Assembly (NCBI RefSeq): GCF_024055715.1
Contig: NZ_JAMXMV010000007.1
Span: 124,001-188,000, forward strand
Direction: 5' to 3'
Length of the DNA stretch: 64,000 bases
Source: Actinoallomurus soli
GTDB lineage: Bacteria > Actinomycetota > Actinomycetes > Streptosporangiales > Streptosporangiaceae
Below, piece by piece: positions 19,114 through 28,219 of the stretch. Each line of letters opens with the position of its first letter. Position 1 is the stretch's first letter. Both the position numbers and the translations under genes were made by a program. Below the pieces are notes generated by a model. It saw nothing but the letters and a program-made list of their open reading frames with translations. It had not been told where the DNA came from and ran no database searches.

Positions 19114-19129
19114 ATGTCAACGTTGACAT
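19114..19129. promoter_or_regulatory. LacI-type operator, copy 1
   Basis: ATGTCAACGTTGACAT is a perfect 16-bp palindrome with the central CG typical of LacI-family sites. It lies 115 bp before the CE7 start. One half-site reads TTGACA on the minus strand and could double as the -35 element. An identical copy occurs at 25404-25419. Confidence 0.88.
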
Positions 19130-19172
19130 TGTGTGGATGTGAAAGGCCTGACGGCCGGTCTCCGAGGAGGCC

Positions 19173-22100
19173 CTAAGGGCGCTGCCCGGTGGGCACGCCC
19201 TGGCCCCGCAGGCGCATGCGGACCGTCAGGATCTCGAACGGGCGCAGGGTGATCCGCACCCCGTCGCCATCGAGATCCGCCGGGCCGGCGTCCCGTTCGA
19301 GCAGGTCCACCAGCCGCGCGTCACGCACCGCCTCGGGAGTCGACAAACGCACCCGTGCCCGGTCGCCCAGCGGCTCGTAGAGCCGTACGACCAGGTCTCC
19401 CGAGCCGTCGTCGGCGAGCTTCACCGCCTCCACCACGGCCGGGCCGTCCGTCGTCACCAGCGGCGCGACGTCATCCCCGCCGACGACCGTCCGGGGCGGC
19501 AGGTTGATCCGGTATCCCTCACGCACCGCGGTGGCGACGTCGGCGCCGCAGACCAGGGAGTACCGGAAGACGTGCTCGCCCTGGTCGGCATGGGGATCGG
19601 GGAACTGCTGCGTCCGGGCCAGCGACAGGGCGACCACCGTCGTGGTGCCGCCGTCCGGGCGGACGTGCCGGGTGGCGTCGTAGCCGTACGTCGAGTCGTT
19701 GACCAGCGCCACGCCGTAGCTCGGCTCGCCGACGTGCACGAACCGATGCGCGTACACCTCGAACTTCGCCATCTCCCACGACGTGTTCCGGTGCAACGGT
19801 CTGCGGACGTGGCCGAACTGGATCTCCGCGGCGACGGTGTCCGCCCGGATGTCCAGCGGGAACACCGCCTTGCACAACCGCTGCGGTACGTGCCAGTCGA
19901 CCGTGGTCTCGAAGTCGACCCTGCCGGCGCCGGCGGCCAGCCGTACGCGCTGCACGAACCGGCAGCCGTCGTGGGAGCGGACCACGGTGACGACCGGGAC
20001 GCCGTCGTCGTCCGTCGCGAGATCCACGCTGTCGGCGTCGCGCAGGTCGAGCGCGGCGGCTCGGTAGTGCTCGTCGACGTCCCACGCGTCCGCGCCCACC
20101 GGATGGTCGGCGTGCAGGCGCAGCAGGCCGACGTCCGCGCCGGGCGGCACCAGCTCCCGGCCGCCCACCCGGTCGTACACCGAGACGACGGCACCACGCT
20201 CGTCGATCTCCGCCCGGACCAGGTCGTTGTCCAGGACGATCCGGCCCGAGTCGGCGCGCCCCGCACGCGGGACCGCGGCCTCCTCCGCCACCGCCGCGCC
20301 CAGTGCGGGTACGCCGTCGCGGTCGTGCGGGGCGGCGTTGAACACCAGCCTGCGCCGGCCGGTACCCGCCAGCGCGGCCATCGCCGCCCGCGCCAGGTCC
20401 GCGATCCGCCTCTCGAGTACCGCGTAACGCTCGGTCGTCTCCCGGTAGACCCAGGCGATCGACGAGCCGGGGAGGATGTCGTGGAACTGGTACAGCAGCA
20501 CCTCTTTCCACAAGGCGTCCAGTTCCTCGTACGGGTAGGGGGCCAGGCCCCGGACGGCCGCGGTCGCGCACCACAGTTCCGCCTCGCGCAGCAGGTGCTC
20601 GCAGCGCCGGTTGCCGCGCTTGACCGCCGCCTGGGTGGTGTAGGTGCCGCGATGCACCTCCAGGTACAGCTCACCGGCCCAGACCGGCGCGCCGGCCGCC
20701 TCGGCCTCCGCCGCGTCGAAGAACTCGGCCGGTGTGCCGATCCGCACCTGGGGCAGTCCTTCGAGGTCGGACAGCCGGGCCGCGTGCTCGAGCATCTCCC
20801 GGGTCGGGCCGCCACCGCCGTCGCCCCAGCCGAAGGGGACCAGCGACCGGCTCGTACGGCCTTCGTCGGCGTAGCGATCCCGCGCTCCGGCGAGATCCTT
20901 CGCGGACAGGTCGCTGTTGTAGGTGTCCACGGGCGGGAAGTGGGCCAGCACCCGGCTGCCGTCGAGGCCCTCCCACCAGAACGTGCTGTGCGGAAACCGG
21001 TTGGTCTGATTCCAGGACAGCTTCTGGGACAGGAAACGGGTCGCTCCGGCGAGCCGGAAGAGCTGCGGCAGCGCCGCCGAATACCCGAACGAGTCGGGCA
21101 GCCAGATCTCGTCGGACTCGATGCCGTACTCGTCGAGGAAGAAACGCTTGCCGTGCACCAGTTGGCGCACCATGGCCTCACCGCCGGGCAGGTTCGCGTC
21201 CGACTCGACCCACATGCCGCCGACCGGCAGGACGGCACCGTCAGCCACCGCCGCCCGCAGGCGCTCGAACAGCGCCGGCTGGTGCTCTTTCAGCCAGGCG
21301 TGCTGCTGGGCCTGGGAGAAGGCGAAGACGAGTTCGGGATGCACGGCGCGAAGCGCGGTGACGTTGGCGACGGTACGGGCGACCTTGCGCACCGTCTCGC
21401 GGATCGGCCACAGCCAGGCCGAGTCGATGTGCGCGTGCCCCACCGCGGTCACCTGGTGCGCGGTGGCCGCCGCCGGGCTGCGCAGGACGTCGGCGATCAT
21501 CTCCCGTGCGGTACGCGCCGACCAGGTCCCGGTCAGCTCGGTCCGGTCCAGGTAGTCCATCATCCCGGTCAGCGCCCGCATCACGGCGTACCGGCGCGGC
21601 CAGGCCGCCGGCAGCACGTCCAGCAGGCCGTCGAGCACCTCGACGTCGGCGACCAGCCGGCGGACCTCGTCGTCGACCACGGCGATCTCCGCGCCGCTGA
21701 AGCGGTACAGCGGCTCCCGGCCCGCCGTGCGGACGTCGCCCAGGTCGGTCGGCGCCCACGGGTACGGCTGGTGGATCGTCGGGTTCGCCGCCGCCTCGAC
21801 GAGGAAGTCCACCCGCGTACCGGCCCGCAGCGGCCCGGCGGCCATGCCGACGCCGCCGGACCCGTCCGGATCGATCGGGACATACCGGTTGAGCGGGTGG
21901 ATGCCCTTGAGCGGCACGCCGTCCGGTGAGTACACCAGGCCCTCGGCGGTGAATCCGGGGCCGACGCCGGTGAACCCGAGATCGACCGTCGCCTCGGCGT
22001 GGCGGCCGACCCACTCGGCGGGCAGCGCCGCCGTGCACCGCAGCCAGGTCGTCCCCCACGGCGGGCCCCACCGCTCCCCCGCACCGAACGGCGCGTAGTC

Positions 22101-22247
22101 CGCGCCCAGCGCGGTCGCGACGTCGACCGGCTCACCGGGCACGTGCCAGGCGGTCACCGCGAGCGGGAGCCGGGCGCCGTACCGGGCCGGCCGCAGCCGG
22201 CGCTCCAGGACCCGCCGCAGCCGTCCACGGAAGAGGTCCTCACTCAC
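19173..22247 (-). CDS. Alpha-mannosidase GH38 (second of a tandem pair)
   Basis: 1024 aa, cytoplasmic. Retaining zinc-dependent GH38 enzyme. The metal-site motif GHAHIDSAWLWPIRETVRK carries the first His and Asp, the catalytic nucleophile is Asp385 in EIWLPDSFG, and QFHDILPGSSIAWVYRET is the usual third conserved block. C-terminal beta-sandwich domains complete it. The GTG at 22247 overlaps the upstream paralog by 8 bp. The two paralogs share the same motifs and layout, so an ancient tandem duplication with split linkage specificity is likely. It removes terminal alpha-mannose from imported glycans. Confidence 0.93.
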   Translation of the reverse strand: MSEDLFRGRLRRVLERRLRPARYGARLPLAVTAWHVPGEPVDVATALGADYAPFGAGERWGPPWGTTWLRCTAALPAEWVGRHAEATVDLGFTGVGPGFTAEGLVYSPDGVPLKGIHPLNRYVPIDPDGSGGVGMAAGPLRAGTRVDFLVEAAANPTIHQPYPWAPTDLGDVRTAGREPLYRFSGAEIAVVDDEVRRLVADVEVLDGLLDVLPAAWPRRYAVMRALTGMMDYLDRTELTGTWSARTAREMIADVLRSPAAATAHQVTAVGHAHIDSAWLWPIRETVRKVARTVANVTALRAVHPELVFAFSQAQQHAWLKEHQPALFERLRAAVADGAVLPVGGMWVESDANLPGGEAMVRQLVHGKRFFLDEYGIESDEIWLPDSFGYSAALPQLFRLAGATRFLSQKLSWNQTNRFPHSTFWWEGLDGSRVLAHFPPVDTYNSDLSAKDLAGARDRYADEGRTSRSLVPFGWGDGGGGPTREMLEHAARLSDLEGLPQVRIGTPAEFFDAAEAEAAGAPVWAGELYLEVHRGTYTTQAAVKRGNRRCEHLLREAELWCATAAVRGLAPYPYEELDALWKEVLLYQFHDILPGSSIAWVYRETTERYAVLERRIADLARAAMAALAGTGRRRLVFNAAPHDRDGVPALGAAVAEEAAVPRAGRADSGRIVLDNDLVRAEIDERGAVVSVYDRVGGRELVPPGADVGLLRLHADHPVGADAWDVDEHYRAAALDLRDADSVDLATDDDGVPVVTVVRSHDGCRFVQRVRLAAGAGRVDFETTVDWHVPQRLCKAVFPLDIRADTVAAEIQFGHVRRPLHRNTSWEMAKFEVYAHRFVHVGEPSYGVALVNDSTYGYDATRHVRPDGGTTTVVALSLARTQQFPDPHADQGEHVFRYSLVCGADVATAVREGYRINLPPRTVVGGDDVAPLVTTDGPAVVEAVKLADDGSGDLVVRLYEPLGDRARVRLSTPEAVRDARLVDLLERDAGPADLDGDGVRITLRPFEILTVRMRLRGQGVPTGQRP

Positions 22248-25200
22248 TCTGGCCTCCGGACGCGAACCGCAGTGTCACGATCTCGAACGGCCGAAGCTCC
22301 AGCACGATCGGGCCGCCCGCCCCGAACGACCGGCCATCCGGGCGCGGCTCCTCCAGCAGGTCGGTCTCGACCGCCGGTCCGGGCGTTCGCACGGACACGG
22401 TGGCTCGTGCCCGCGCGCCGCGCGACTCGTACAGCCGAACGATCAGATCGCCCGACCGGTCGTCGGCCAGCTTCACCGCCTCGACCACGACCGCCGGGTC
22501 GTCCACCACCACCTCGGGCTCGACCGGACCTCCGCCGGACAGGGTGCGCCGGGGCAGGTTCATCCGGTAGCCCGCACGGACGGCCGCGCCGAGGTCGGCC
22601 CCGCACACCAGCCCGTACCTGAAACCGTGGGCGCCCTGGTCGGTGTCCGGGTCCGGATACCGGGGCGCGCGCAGCAGGGACAACCGGACCGTCGAGTACG
22701 TCCCGCCGCCGGGGTGGAGCGTGCGCGTGACGTCGTGGCCGTAGGTGGAGTCGTTGACCACGGCGGCGCCGTATCCGGGCTCTCCGACGTGGACGAACCG
22801 GTGGGCGCATACCTCGAACCGGGCCGCGTCCCAGGTGGTGTTGGCGTGGGTGGGCCTGGTCAGGTGGCCGTACTGGATCTCGGCCGTGGCGCGGTCGGTG
22901 TGCACGTCGATGGGGACGGCGACCTTGAGGAACCGGTCGCGCTCGCGCCAGTCCACCTCCACGCCGAACTCGACGGTACGGCTGCCGGGCGCCAGCGTGA
23001 TCGTCTGCACCGCCGATGACGAGCCGAAGGACCGCCGCACCCGCACCACCGTGCCCTCGACGTTCAGCGACTCGACCGTGGTCAGGTCCTCGACCCGGTT
23101 GCGGTAGAACTCGTCGACGTTCCAGGCGTCGAAGGTGTTGGGCCGGTCGGGGTGCAGCTGGAGGAGGTTCGCCGCCGTCCCGGCGGGCACGATCTCCCGG
23201 TCGGCGGTCAGGTCGCGTACGGACCTGACCAGTCCCCGCCCGTCGATGCCGACCCGCACCAGGCCGTTGTCGAGCACGATGCGGTCCGGCTCACGGGTCA
23301 CCGTGACCGGCGCGCCGTCGTCGCCGGTCTCGGCGGCGCCCAGTGCCGGGACTCCGGCCCAGGGGTGCGGCGTCGCGTTGAAGGTGAGCTCCCGGTCGCC
23401 CGTGCCGGCGAGCGCACGCTGCGCCGCGTCACGCAGGACCTCCAGCTCCGCGATCACGCGCCGGTACGTCTCGCGGGCCTCGCGGTGCACCCAGGCGATC
23501 GAGGAACCGGGCAGGATGTCGTGGAACTGGTGAAGCAGCACCGTCCGCCAGAGCCGCTCCAGTTCCTCGTACGGATAGTCGGCCAGTCCCCGGCGGGCCG
23601 CCGTCGCCGCCCACAACTCGACCTCGCGCAGCAGGTGCTCGGAGCGCCGGTTGCCCTGTTTCATCAGGGCCTGGGACGTGTAGGTGCCCCGATGCGACTC
23701 CAGGTACAGCTCCCCCACCCAGACGGGTGCGTCGGGGTACTCGGCCTGCGCGGCGGTGAAGAACTCCGCCGGGGTCTGCACCGCCACCTCGGGCGAACCG
23801 GCCAGGTCGGCCTGGCGCCGCGCGCGCTCCAGCATCTCGCCGGTGGGGCCGCCCCCGCCGTCGCCGTGCCCGAAGGCCACCAGCGAACGGCCGGCGGCGC
23901 CGGTCTCGGTGAACCGCTCGGCCGCGAAGGCCAGATCGGCCGGAACGAGCTCGGCGTTGTAGTTCTCCACCGGCGGGTAGTGCGAGAAGATCCGGGTCCC
24001 GTCGATCCCCTCCCACCAGAAGGTGTTGTGCGGGAAGCGGTTGGTCTCGTTGTAGGCCAGCTTCTGAGTCAGGAACCAGTTCATTCCGGCGAGCGTGGCG
24101 ATCTGCGGCAGCGCGGCGGTGAAGCCGAACGAGTCCGGCAGCCATACCTCGCGGCACGTGATCCCGAACTCTTGGCGGAAGAACCGCTGGCCCTGTACGA
24201 ACTGGCGGGCGAGCGCCTCGCCGCCGGGCATGTTGGTGTCCGATTCCACCCACATGCCACCGACGGGAACGAAGGTGCCGGCCGTCACCGCCGCGCGGAT
24301 CCGGGCGAACAGGTCGGGGTGGGCATCGCGGATCCACGCGTACTGCTGGGCCTGAGAACAGGCGAACCGCAGCTCGGGGTACTGCTCGGCGAGGCTCGTC
24401 ACGTTGGCGAACGTGCGAGCGCACTTGCGGACGGTCTCCCGGATCGGCCACAGCCACGCGGAGTCGATGTGCGCGTGTCCGACCGCGGAGACGCGGTGCG
24501 CGCCGTGATCGGCCGGGGCCGCCAGCAACGGCTTGAGCGTCTCGCGGGCCCGCGCCGCGCCGTCCGCGACCTCGCCGGTGTCGAGGTCGTCGAGCATGCG
24601 GGCCAGTACGTGAAGGATCTCCCCGCCGCGGGCCGAGTTCTCCGGCAGCGCCCGCGCCAGCCCGAGCAGCACGTCGACGTCGTGGCCGAGCGCCCGTACG
24701 GTCTCGTCGATGTGGATCAGTTCGAGTGCGGTCAGAACATAGAGCGGATCGCGCGGCGCCGTGCGTACGTCACCGAGATCGGTGGGCCGGAACGCCTGCT
24801 CGATGACGGGCGGGTTCGCCGCCGCCTCCAGGTAGTAGTCGACGACCTCACCGCCGGCGGCCCGCTCCGCGATGAGCAGTTCGGTGTTGTCCGGTTCGAT
24901 GCCCTTCACCGGAACGCCGTCGGGCCGGTAGACGAGTCCTTCGGCCTGGAAGCCCGGACCGCCGGAGAACCCCAGGTCGGCGCGGAATGCCACCCTGCCG
25001 CCGGACCACTCGGCGGGCACCCGCCCGGTCACGTGGAACCAGCTGGTGCCCCACGGCGGCCCCCACCGGTCACCGGCCCGGGCCGGGACGAACTCCCCGG
25101 CGATCGCCTCCAGGGCGGGGATCGGCTCACCGGGCAGGTGGTTGACGGTGATCTCCAGCGGCACGCTCGAGATCACGACGGCCGGTCGGATCCGCTCGCG

Positions 25201-25248
25201 CAACGCCCGCTCGACCCGTTCCTGGGTGAGCATGCGTCTGTCATGCAC
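22240..25248 (-). CDS. Alpha-mannosidase GH38 (first of a tandem pair)
   Basis: 1002 aa, no signal peptide. Same architecture as its neighbour: GHAHIDSAWLWPIRETVRK, the nucleophile Asp372 in EVWLPDSFG, and QFHDILPGSSIAWVHRE. The GTG at 25248 gives MHDRRMLTQERV. An ATG five codons in (25233) is an alternative. GAAGGGAAG lies upstream. Transcription probably starts near the palindrome at 25404-25419, about 155 bp upstream, under LacI control. Confidence 0.93.
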   Translation of the reverse strand: MHDRRMLTQERVERALRERIRPAVVISSVPLEITVNHLPGEPIPALEAIAGEFVPARAGDRWGPPWGTSWFHVTGRVPAEWSGGRVAFRADLGFSGGPGFQAEGLVYRPDGVPVKGIEPDNTELLIAERAAGGEVVDYYLEAAANPPVIEQAFRPTDLGDVRTAPRDPLYVLTALELIHIDETVRALGHDVDVLLGLARALPENSARGGEILHVLARMLDDLDTGEVADGAARARETLKPLLAAPADHGAHRVSAVGHAHIDSAWLWPIRETVRKCARTFANVTSLAEQYPELRFACSQAQQYAWIRDAHPDLFARIRAAVTAGTFVPVGGMWVESDTNMPGGEALARQFVQGQRFFRQEFGITCREVWLPDSFGFTAALPQIATLAGMNWFLTQKLAYNETNRFPHNTFWWEGIDGTRIFSHYPPVENYNAELVPADLAFAAERFTETGAAGRSLVAFGHGDGGGGPTGEMLERARRQADLAGSPEVAVQTPAEFFTAAQAEYPDAPVWVGELYLESHRGTYTSQALMKQGNRRSEHLLREVELWAATAARRGLADYPYEELERLWRTVLLHQFHDILPGSSIAWVHREARETYRRVIAELEVLRDAAQRALAGTGDRELTFNATPHPWAGVPALGAAETGDDGAPVTVTREPDRIVLDNGLVRVGIDGRGLVRSVRDLTADREIVPAGTAANLLQLHPDRPNTFDAWNVDEFYRNRVEDLTTVESLNVEGTVVRVRRSFGSSSAVQTITLAPGSRTVEFGVEVDWRERDRFLKVAVPIDVHTDRATAEIQYGHLTRPTHANTTWDAARFEVCAHRFVHVGEPGYGAAVVNDSTYGHDVTRTLHPGGGTYSTVRLSLLRAPRYPDPDTDQGAHGFRYGLVCGADLGAAVRAGYRMNLPRRTLSGGGPVEPEVVVDDPAVVVEAVKLADDRSGDLIVRLYESRGARARATVSVRTPGPAVETDLLEEPRPDGRSFGAGGPIVLELRPFEIVTLRFASGGQSE

Positions 25249-25403
25249 TCTCGGTACTTCCCTTCGCTACACCACGGTCGACGTGCCGGGCGGCACGGTG
25301 GCGCGGCCTTCTCAGCGAAGCACGAGGACGTGAGATGCAAACGGCGATGCGGCAGAGCCCGCAGCCGGTCCGGCACGCCGAACGTGTCACAGGCGAAGCG
25401 AAA

Positions 25404-25419
25404 ATGTCAACGTTGACAT
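25404..25419. promoter_or_regulatory. LacI-type operator, copy 2
   Basis: ATGTCAACGTTGACAT, identical to the copy at 19114-19129. It lies in the 239-bp gap between the LacI gene end (25488) and the first mannosidase, upstream of the mannosidase pair. Confidence 0.88.
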
Positions 25420-25487
25420 CCGGAGCGCCGGAGGCGGACCATGACGACGACGGGCTGGTCGAGCGCGCTTCGAAAGGACCTCTGGTC

Positions 25488-26549
25488 TCACCGGGTCCGG
25501 CGGGACCGGACGGGGGCGAAGGCCGGCTGGTCGTGGACGATCAACTTCGCCCGGACGGTGGTCTGTGTCGGTGCGCGCTCCCGGTCGGCCAGCCGGCGGA
25601 ACAACAGCTCCGCGCCGGCACTGCCGACCCGGAACGGATCGCTGTCGACCACGGATATCCCCAGCTGCGGTGCGAGATCGAAGTGGTCGAAGCCGACCAC
25701 CTCCGGATGGCATGCCGCGTATCTCGGCGACTGGAGGATGCCGATGGTCATCCGGTTGTTGTCGGCGAACAGCGCGGTGGGCGGGTCGGGAAGAGCGAGG
25801 AGTTCCGTCGCCGCGCGCGCGGCGTCGGCCTCGGTGGTCAGGCCCCGACGGACGAGAGCGGCGTCGACCTCGATGCCGGCGTGGCGCAGCGCCTGGCAGT
25901 AGCCGAGCCACCGCTTTGGAGCGCCGTAGCCCTGCGGCGGGTGGCCGATGTATCCGATGCGCCGGTGGCCCCGCCCGATCAGGTGCGCGACCGCGTGCCG
26001 GGTGCTCGCCGTGTTGGTGGTGATGACGGCGTCGGTGGTGAGACCGAGCGGCGCGGAGTCGATGAACACGATGGCCGAGCCGAACTCCGACTCCTGGGCC
26101 AGGTAGCTGAAATCGGTACCCGTCGGAGAGATGATCAAGCCAGCGACCCGCTGGGCCAGGATGGTCTGGATGGACTCACGCTCCACCGCGCTGTCGCCCT
26201 GGGAATCCGCGCTGATCACGAGGTGCCCATGGCGCGCGGCGACCGAATGGATGCCTTGCAGCATCGGCGGGAAGAACGGGTTGGCGAGATCGCCGAGCAC
26301 GACCCCGATGGTCTTCATCGTCTGCCGGGTACTGCGCAGACCGGCGGCGATGTCGTTGCGGCGGAAGCCGAGCCGCGCGGCCTCCGCCAGCACGCGTTCA
26401 CGGGTCGACTCGCGCACGTTCGGCGCACCGGACAGCGCGCGCGAGACGGTCTTGATGCTGACGCCGAGCACGACCGCGATGTCCTGCATCCGTGGCCTCG
26501 GCACGGGCCCCGACCTGGCCTCGTCCCACTCGCCGTCCCCGATGCTCAC
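25488..26549 (-). CDS. LacI-family transcriptional repressor of the mannoside locus
   Basis: 353 aa from the GTG at 26549, which has GAAGGAT 9 nt upstream. An in-frame start at 26624 is less likely. The N-terminal HTH reads RMQDIAVVLGVSIKTVSRALSG, followed by the hinge-helix region and a periplasmic-binding-like effector domain starting near TIGVVLGDLANPFF. Proteins of this type release DNA when they bind a breakdown product of the inducing glycan. The two identical palindromes in front of the mannosidase pair and the esterase-to-importer block are the obvious targets. Confidence 0.93.
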   Translation of the reverse strand: MSIGDGEWDEARSGPVPRPRMQDIAVVLGVSIKTVSRALSGAPNVRESTRERVLAEAARLGFRRNDIAAGLRSTRQTMKTIGVVLGDLANPFFPPMLQGIHSVAARHGHLVISADSQGDSAVERESIQTILAQRVAGLIISPTGTDFSYLAQESEFGSAIVFIDSAPLGLTTDAVITTNTASTRHAVAHLIGRGHRRIGYIGHPPQGYGAPKRWLGYCQALRHAGIEVDAALVRRGLTTEADAARAATELLALPDPPTALFADNNRMTIGILQSPRYAACHPEVVGFDHFDLAPQLGISVVDSDPFRVGSAGAELLFRRLADRERAPTQTTVRAKLIVHDQPAFAPVRSRRTR

Positions 26550-26618
26550 CCCTGCGATCCTTCCCGCGGCGGACCGGTCCCCGCATGACCCGGCACTCCG
26601 CCGGTAGCCGTGTCCGGT

Positions 26619-26633
26619 CGGCATACTATGCCG
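26619..26633. promoter_or_regulatory. 15-bp palindrome upstream of lacI
   Basis: CGGCATACTATGCCG is a perfect inverted repeat about 70 bp before the LacI start and just beyond the mug 3' end. It differs from the ATGTCAACGTTGACAT operator, so it may serve another regulator or be part of the lacI promoter. Confidence 0.4.
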
Positions 26634-26680
26634 AGTCGGCGCGAGAGCACCGATCCCGTGGTGGGGCCTCGGCGGACGTC

Positions 26681-27226
26681 CTACCCGGCGGCCTCTTTAA
26701 CCCGGCGGAACTCCTCGGCCAGCGCGGCCGGCGTGTAGTGCGCGTTCAGGCCGGAGGGATTCGGCAGGATCCACAGCGCCGCCTCAGCCAGCCGCTCATC
26801 CTGCGGGCCGATCTTCACCTTCGGCCGCCCGAACGCCGCACGGAACGCGGTGACGCCGAGCACCGCGACGATCCGCGGCCGGTGCCGCTCCACGAACTTC
26901 TCCAGCAGCGCGCCGCCCTCCCGCAGCTCCTCGGCGGTCAGCTCGGCGGCCTGGGCGGTGGCGCGGGCCGCCAGGTTGGTGATCCCGGCCCCGTAGGAGG
27001 GCAGCAGGTCCTGCTCGCTGGGGTGCAGCAGCCGGTCGGTGAAGCCGGAGCGGTGCAGCGCGGGCCAGAACCGGTTGCCCGGCCGCGCGAAGTGCCATCC
27101 GGTCGCGGCGGAGTAGAGCCCGGGATTGATCCCGCAGAACAGCACCCCGCCAGGCGGCGGCACGACGTCCGGAATCGTCCGGTCCCGCGCGGCCTCCAGG
27201 TCGGCTGCGGTCGGTCGGCTCGTCAC
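26681..27226 (-). CDS. mug: G/U mismatch-specific uracil/thymine DNA glycosylase (Mug)
   Basis: 181 aa. Removes uracil, and less well thymine or ethenocytosine, opposite G, starting base-excision repair. The water-activating motif GINPGLYSA (residues 32-40, Asn34) and the wedge motif NPSGLNAHY (from residue 156) are both present. The GTG at 27226 overlaps the end of the hydrolase gene by 4 bp (GTGA), so the two are co-translated although they have no obvious shared task. Confidence 0.93.
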   Translation of the reverse strand: MTSRPTAADLEAARDRTIPDVVPPPGGVLFCGINPGLYSAATGWHFARPGNRFWPALHRSGFTDRLLHPSEQDLLPSYGAGITNLAARATAQAAELTAEELREGGALLEKFVERHRPRIVAVLGVTAFRAAFGRPKVKIGPQDERLAEAALWILPNPSGLNAHYTPAALAEEFRRVKEAAG

Positions 27227-28128
27227 CCTCGGACCATACCGGCCGCCCTGCCGGGACCGGCCAGGACCTCGGCGAGGAACGACCCGATCCGCCCGGCCAG
27301 CTTCTCCGGCGACTCCTCCGCCATGTGGTGGCCGCAGTCCAGGCCGTTACCGCGCAGGTCGGTCGTCCAGGGGCGCCACACGGCGAGCGGGTCGCCGTAC
27401 AGCTCCTCCATGTCGTCCTTGCGCCCCCACAGCACGAGCGTGGGGCAGGAGACCCGGCGGCCGGCGGCCCGGTCGGCGTCGTCGTGCGCGCGATCCACGC
27501 CGAGTCCGGCGCGGTAGTCCTCCATCATCGCGTGCACGGTCGCCGGATCGTGGATGGCGTTCTGGTAGTCCGCCCACGCCTCGGGCTCCATGTACTCGTC
27601 CGTCGCGGTGTACCAGGCGTCCGGATCGGCGCTGATGACCCGCTCCGCCCGCTTCTCGGTCTGCCCGAAGAAGAACCAGTGCCACCAGCTCGCCGCGAAC
27701 CGCGCGTCACAGCGCGCCAGCGCCTCCCCGATCGGCACCACGTCCATGGCGATCAGCGCCGTGACGGCGCCGGCGTGGTCGAGCGCGGTGCGCAGGGCCA
27801 CGTAACCGCCCCGATCGTGGCCTGCGACGGCGAACCGCTCGTGCCCGAGCGCCCGCATCAACGCCACGCAGTCACGGGCCATCGCCCGTTTCGAATACGG
27901 CGTGTGGTCCGGCGTCGTGGGCGGTTTGGACGACTGCCCATATCCCCGCAGGTCAGGGCAGACGACGGTGAACCGATCGGCGAGCAGGGGCGCGACCCTG
28001 TGCCACGTCGCGTGCGTCCGCGGATGCCCGTGCAGCAGCAGAAGCCCCGGCCCGGCCCCGCCGTACCGCACCCGCAGCTCGGCCTCCCCGACGTCCACCC
28101 GCTCAAGGTCGAAACCCTCGAAGAACAT
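27223..28128 (-). CDS. Alpha/beta hydrolase of the fluoroacetate-dehalogenase type, altered pocket
   Basis: 301 aa. The oxyanion motif HGHPRTHATW, the nucleophile Asp105 in GHDRGG, the HW pair (His150, Trp151) that holds the leaving halide in fluoroacetate dehalogenases, and the catalytic His near DCGHHMAEE are all visible. In fluoroacetate dehalogenase a second Arg (GHDRGAR, R114) grips the substrate carboxylate. Here the matching residue is Tyr109, so true haloacetate turnover is doubtful and an epoxide or other ester/halide substrate is possible. No clear ribosome site precedes the ATG. It is followed by mug with a 4-bp overlap. Confidence 0.8.
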   Translation of the reverse strand: MFFEGFDLERVDVGEAELRVRYGGAGPGLLLLHGHPRTHATWHRVAPLLADRFTVVCPDLRGYGQSSKPPTTPDHTPYSKRAMARDCVALMRALGHERFAVAGHDRGGYVALRTALDHAGAVTALIAMDVVPIGEALARCDARFAASWWHWFFFGQTEKRAERVISADPDAWYTATDEYMEPEAWADYQNAIHDPATVHAMMEDYRAGLGVDRAHDDADRAAGRRVSCPTLVLWGRKDDMEELYGDPLAVWRPWTTDLRGNGLDCGHHMAEESPEKLAGRIGSFLAEVLAGPGRAAGMVRG

Positions 28129-28219
28129 GGCGGGCGATCTGCCCTATCAGGCACGTCGCAAACTGACCAACCTTGATCACTGGCCGTCACTGCCGCCTAG
28201 CAACAGTGGCCACCAGCGA

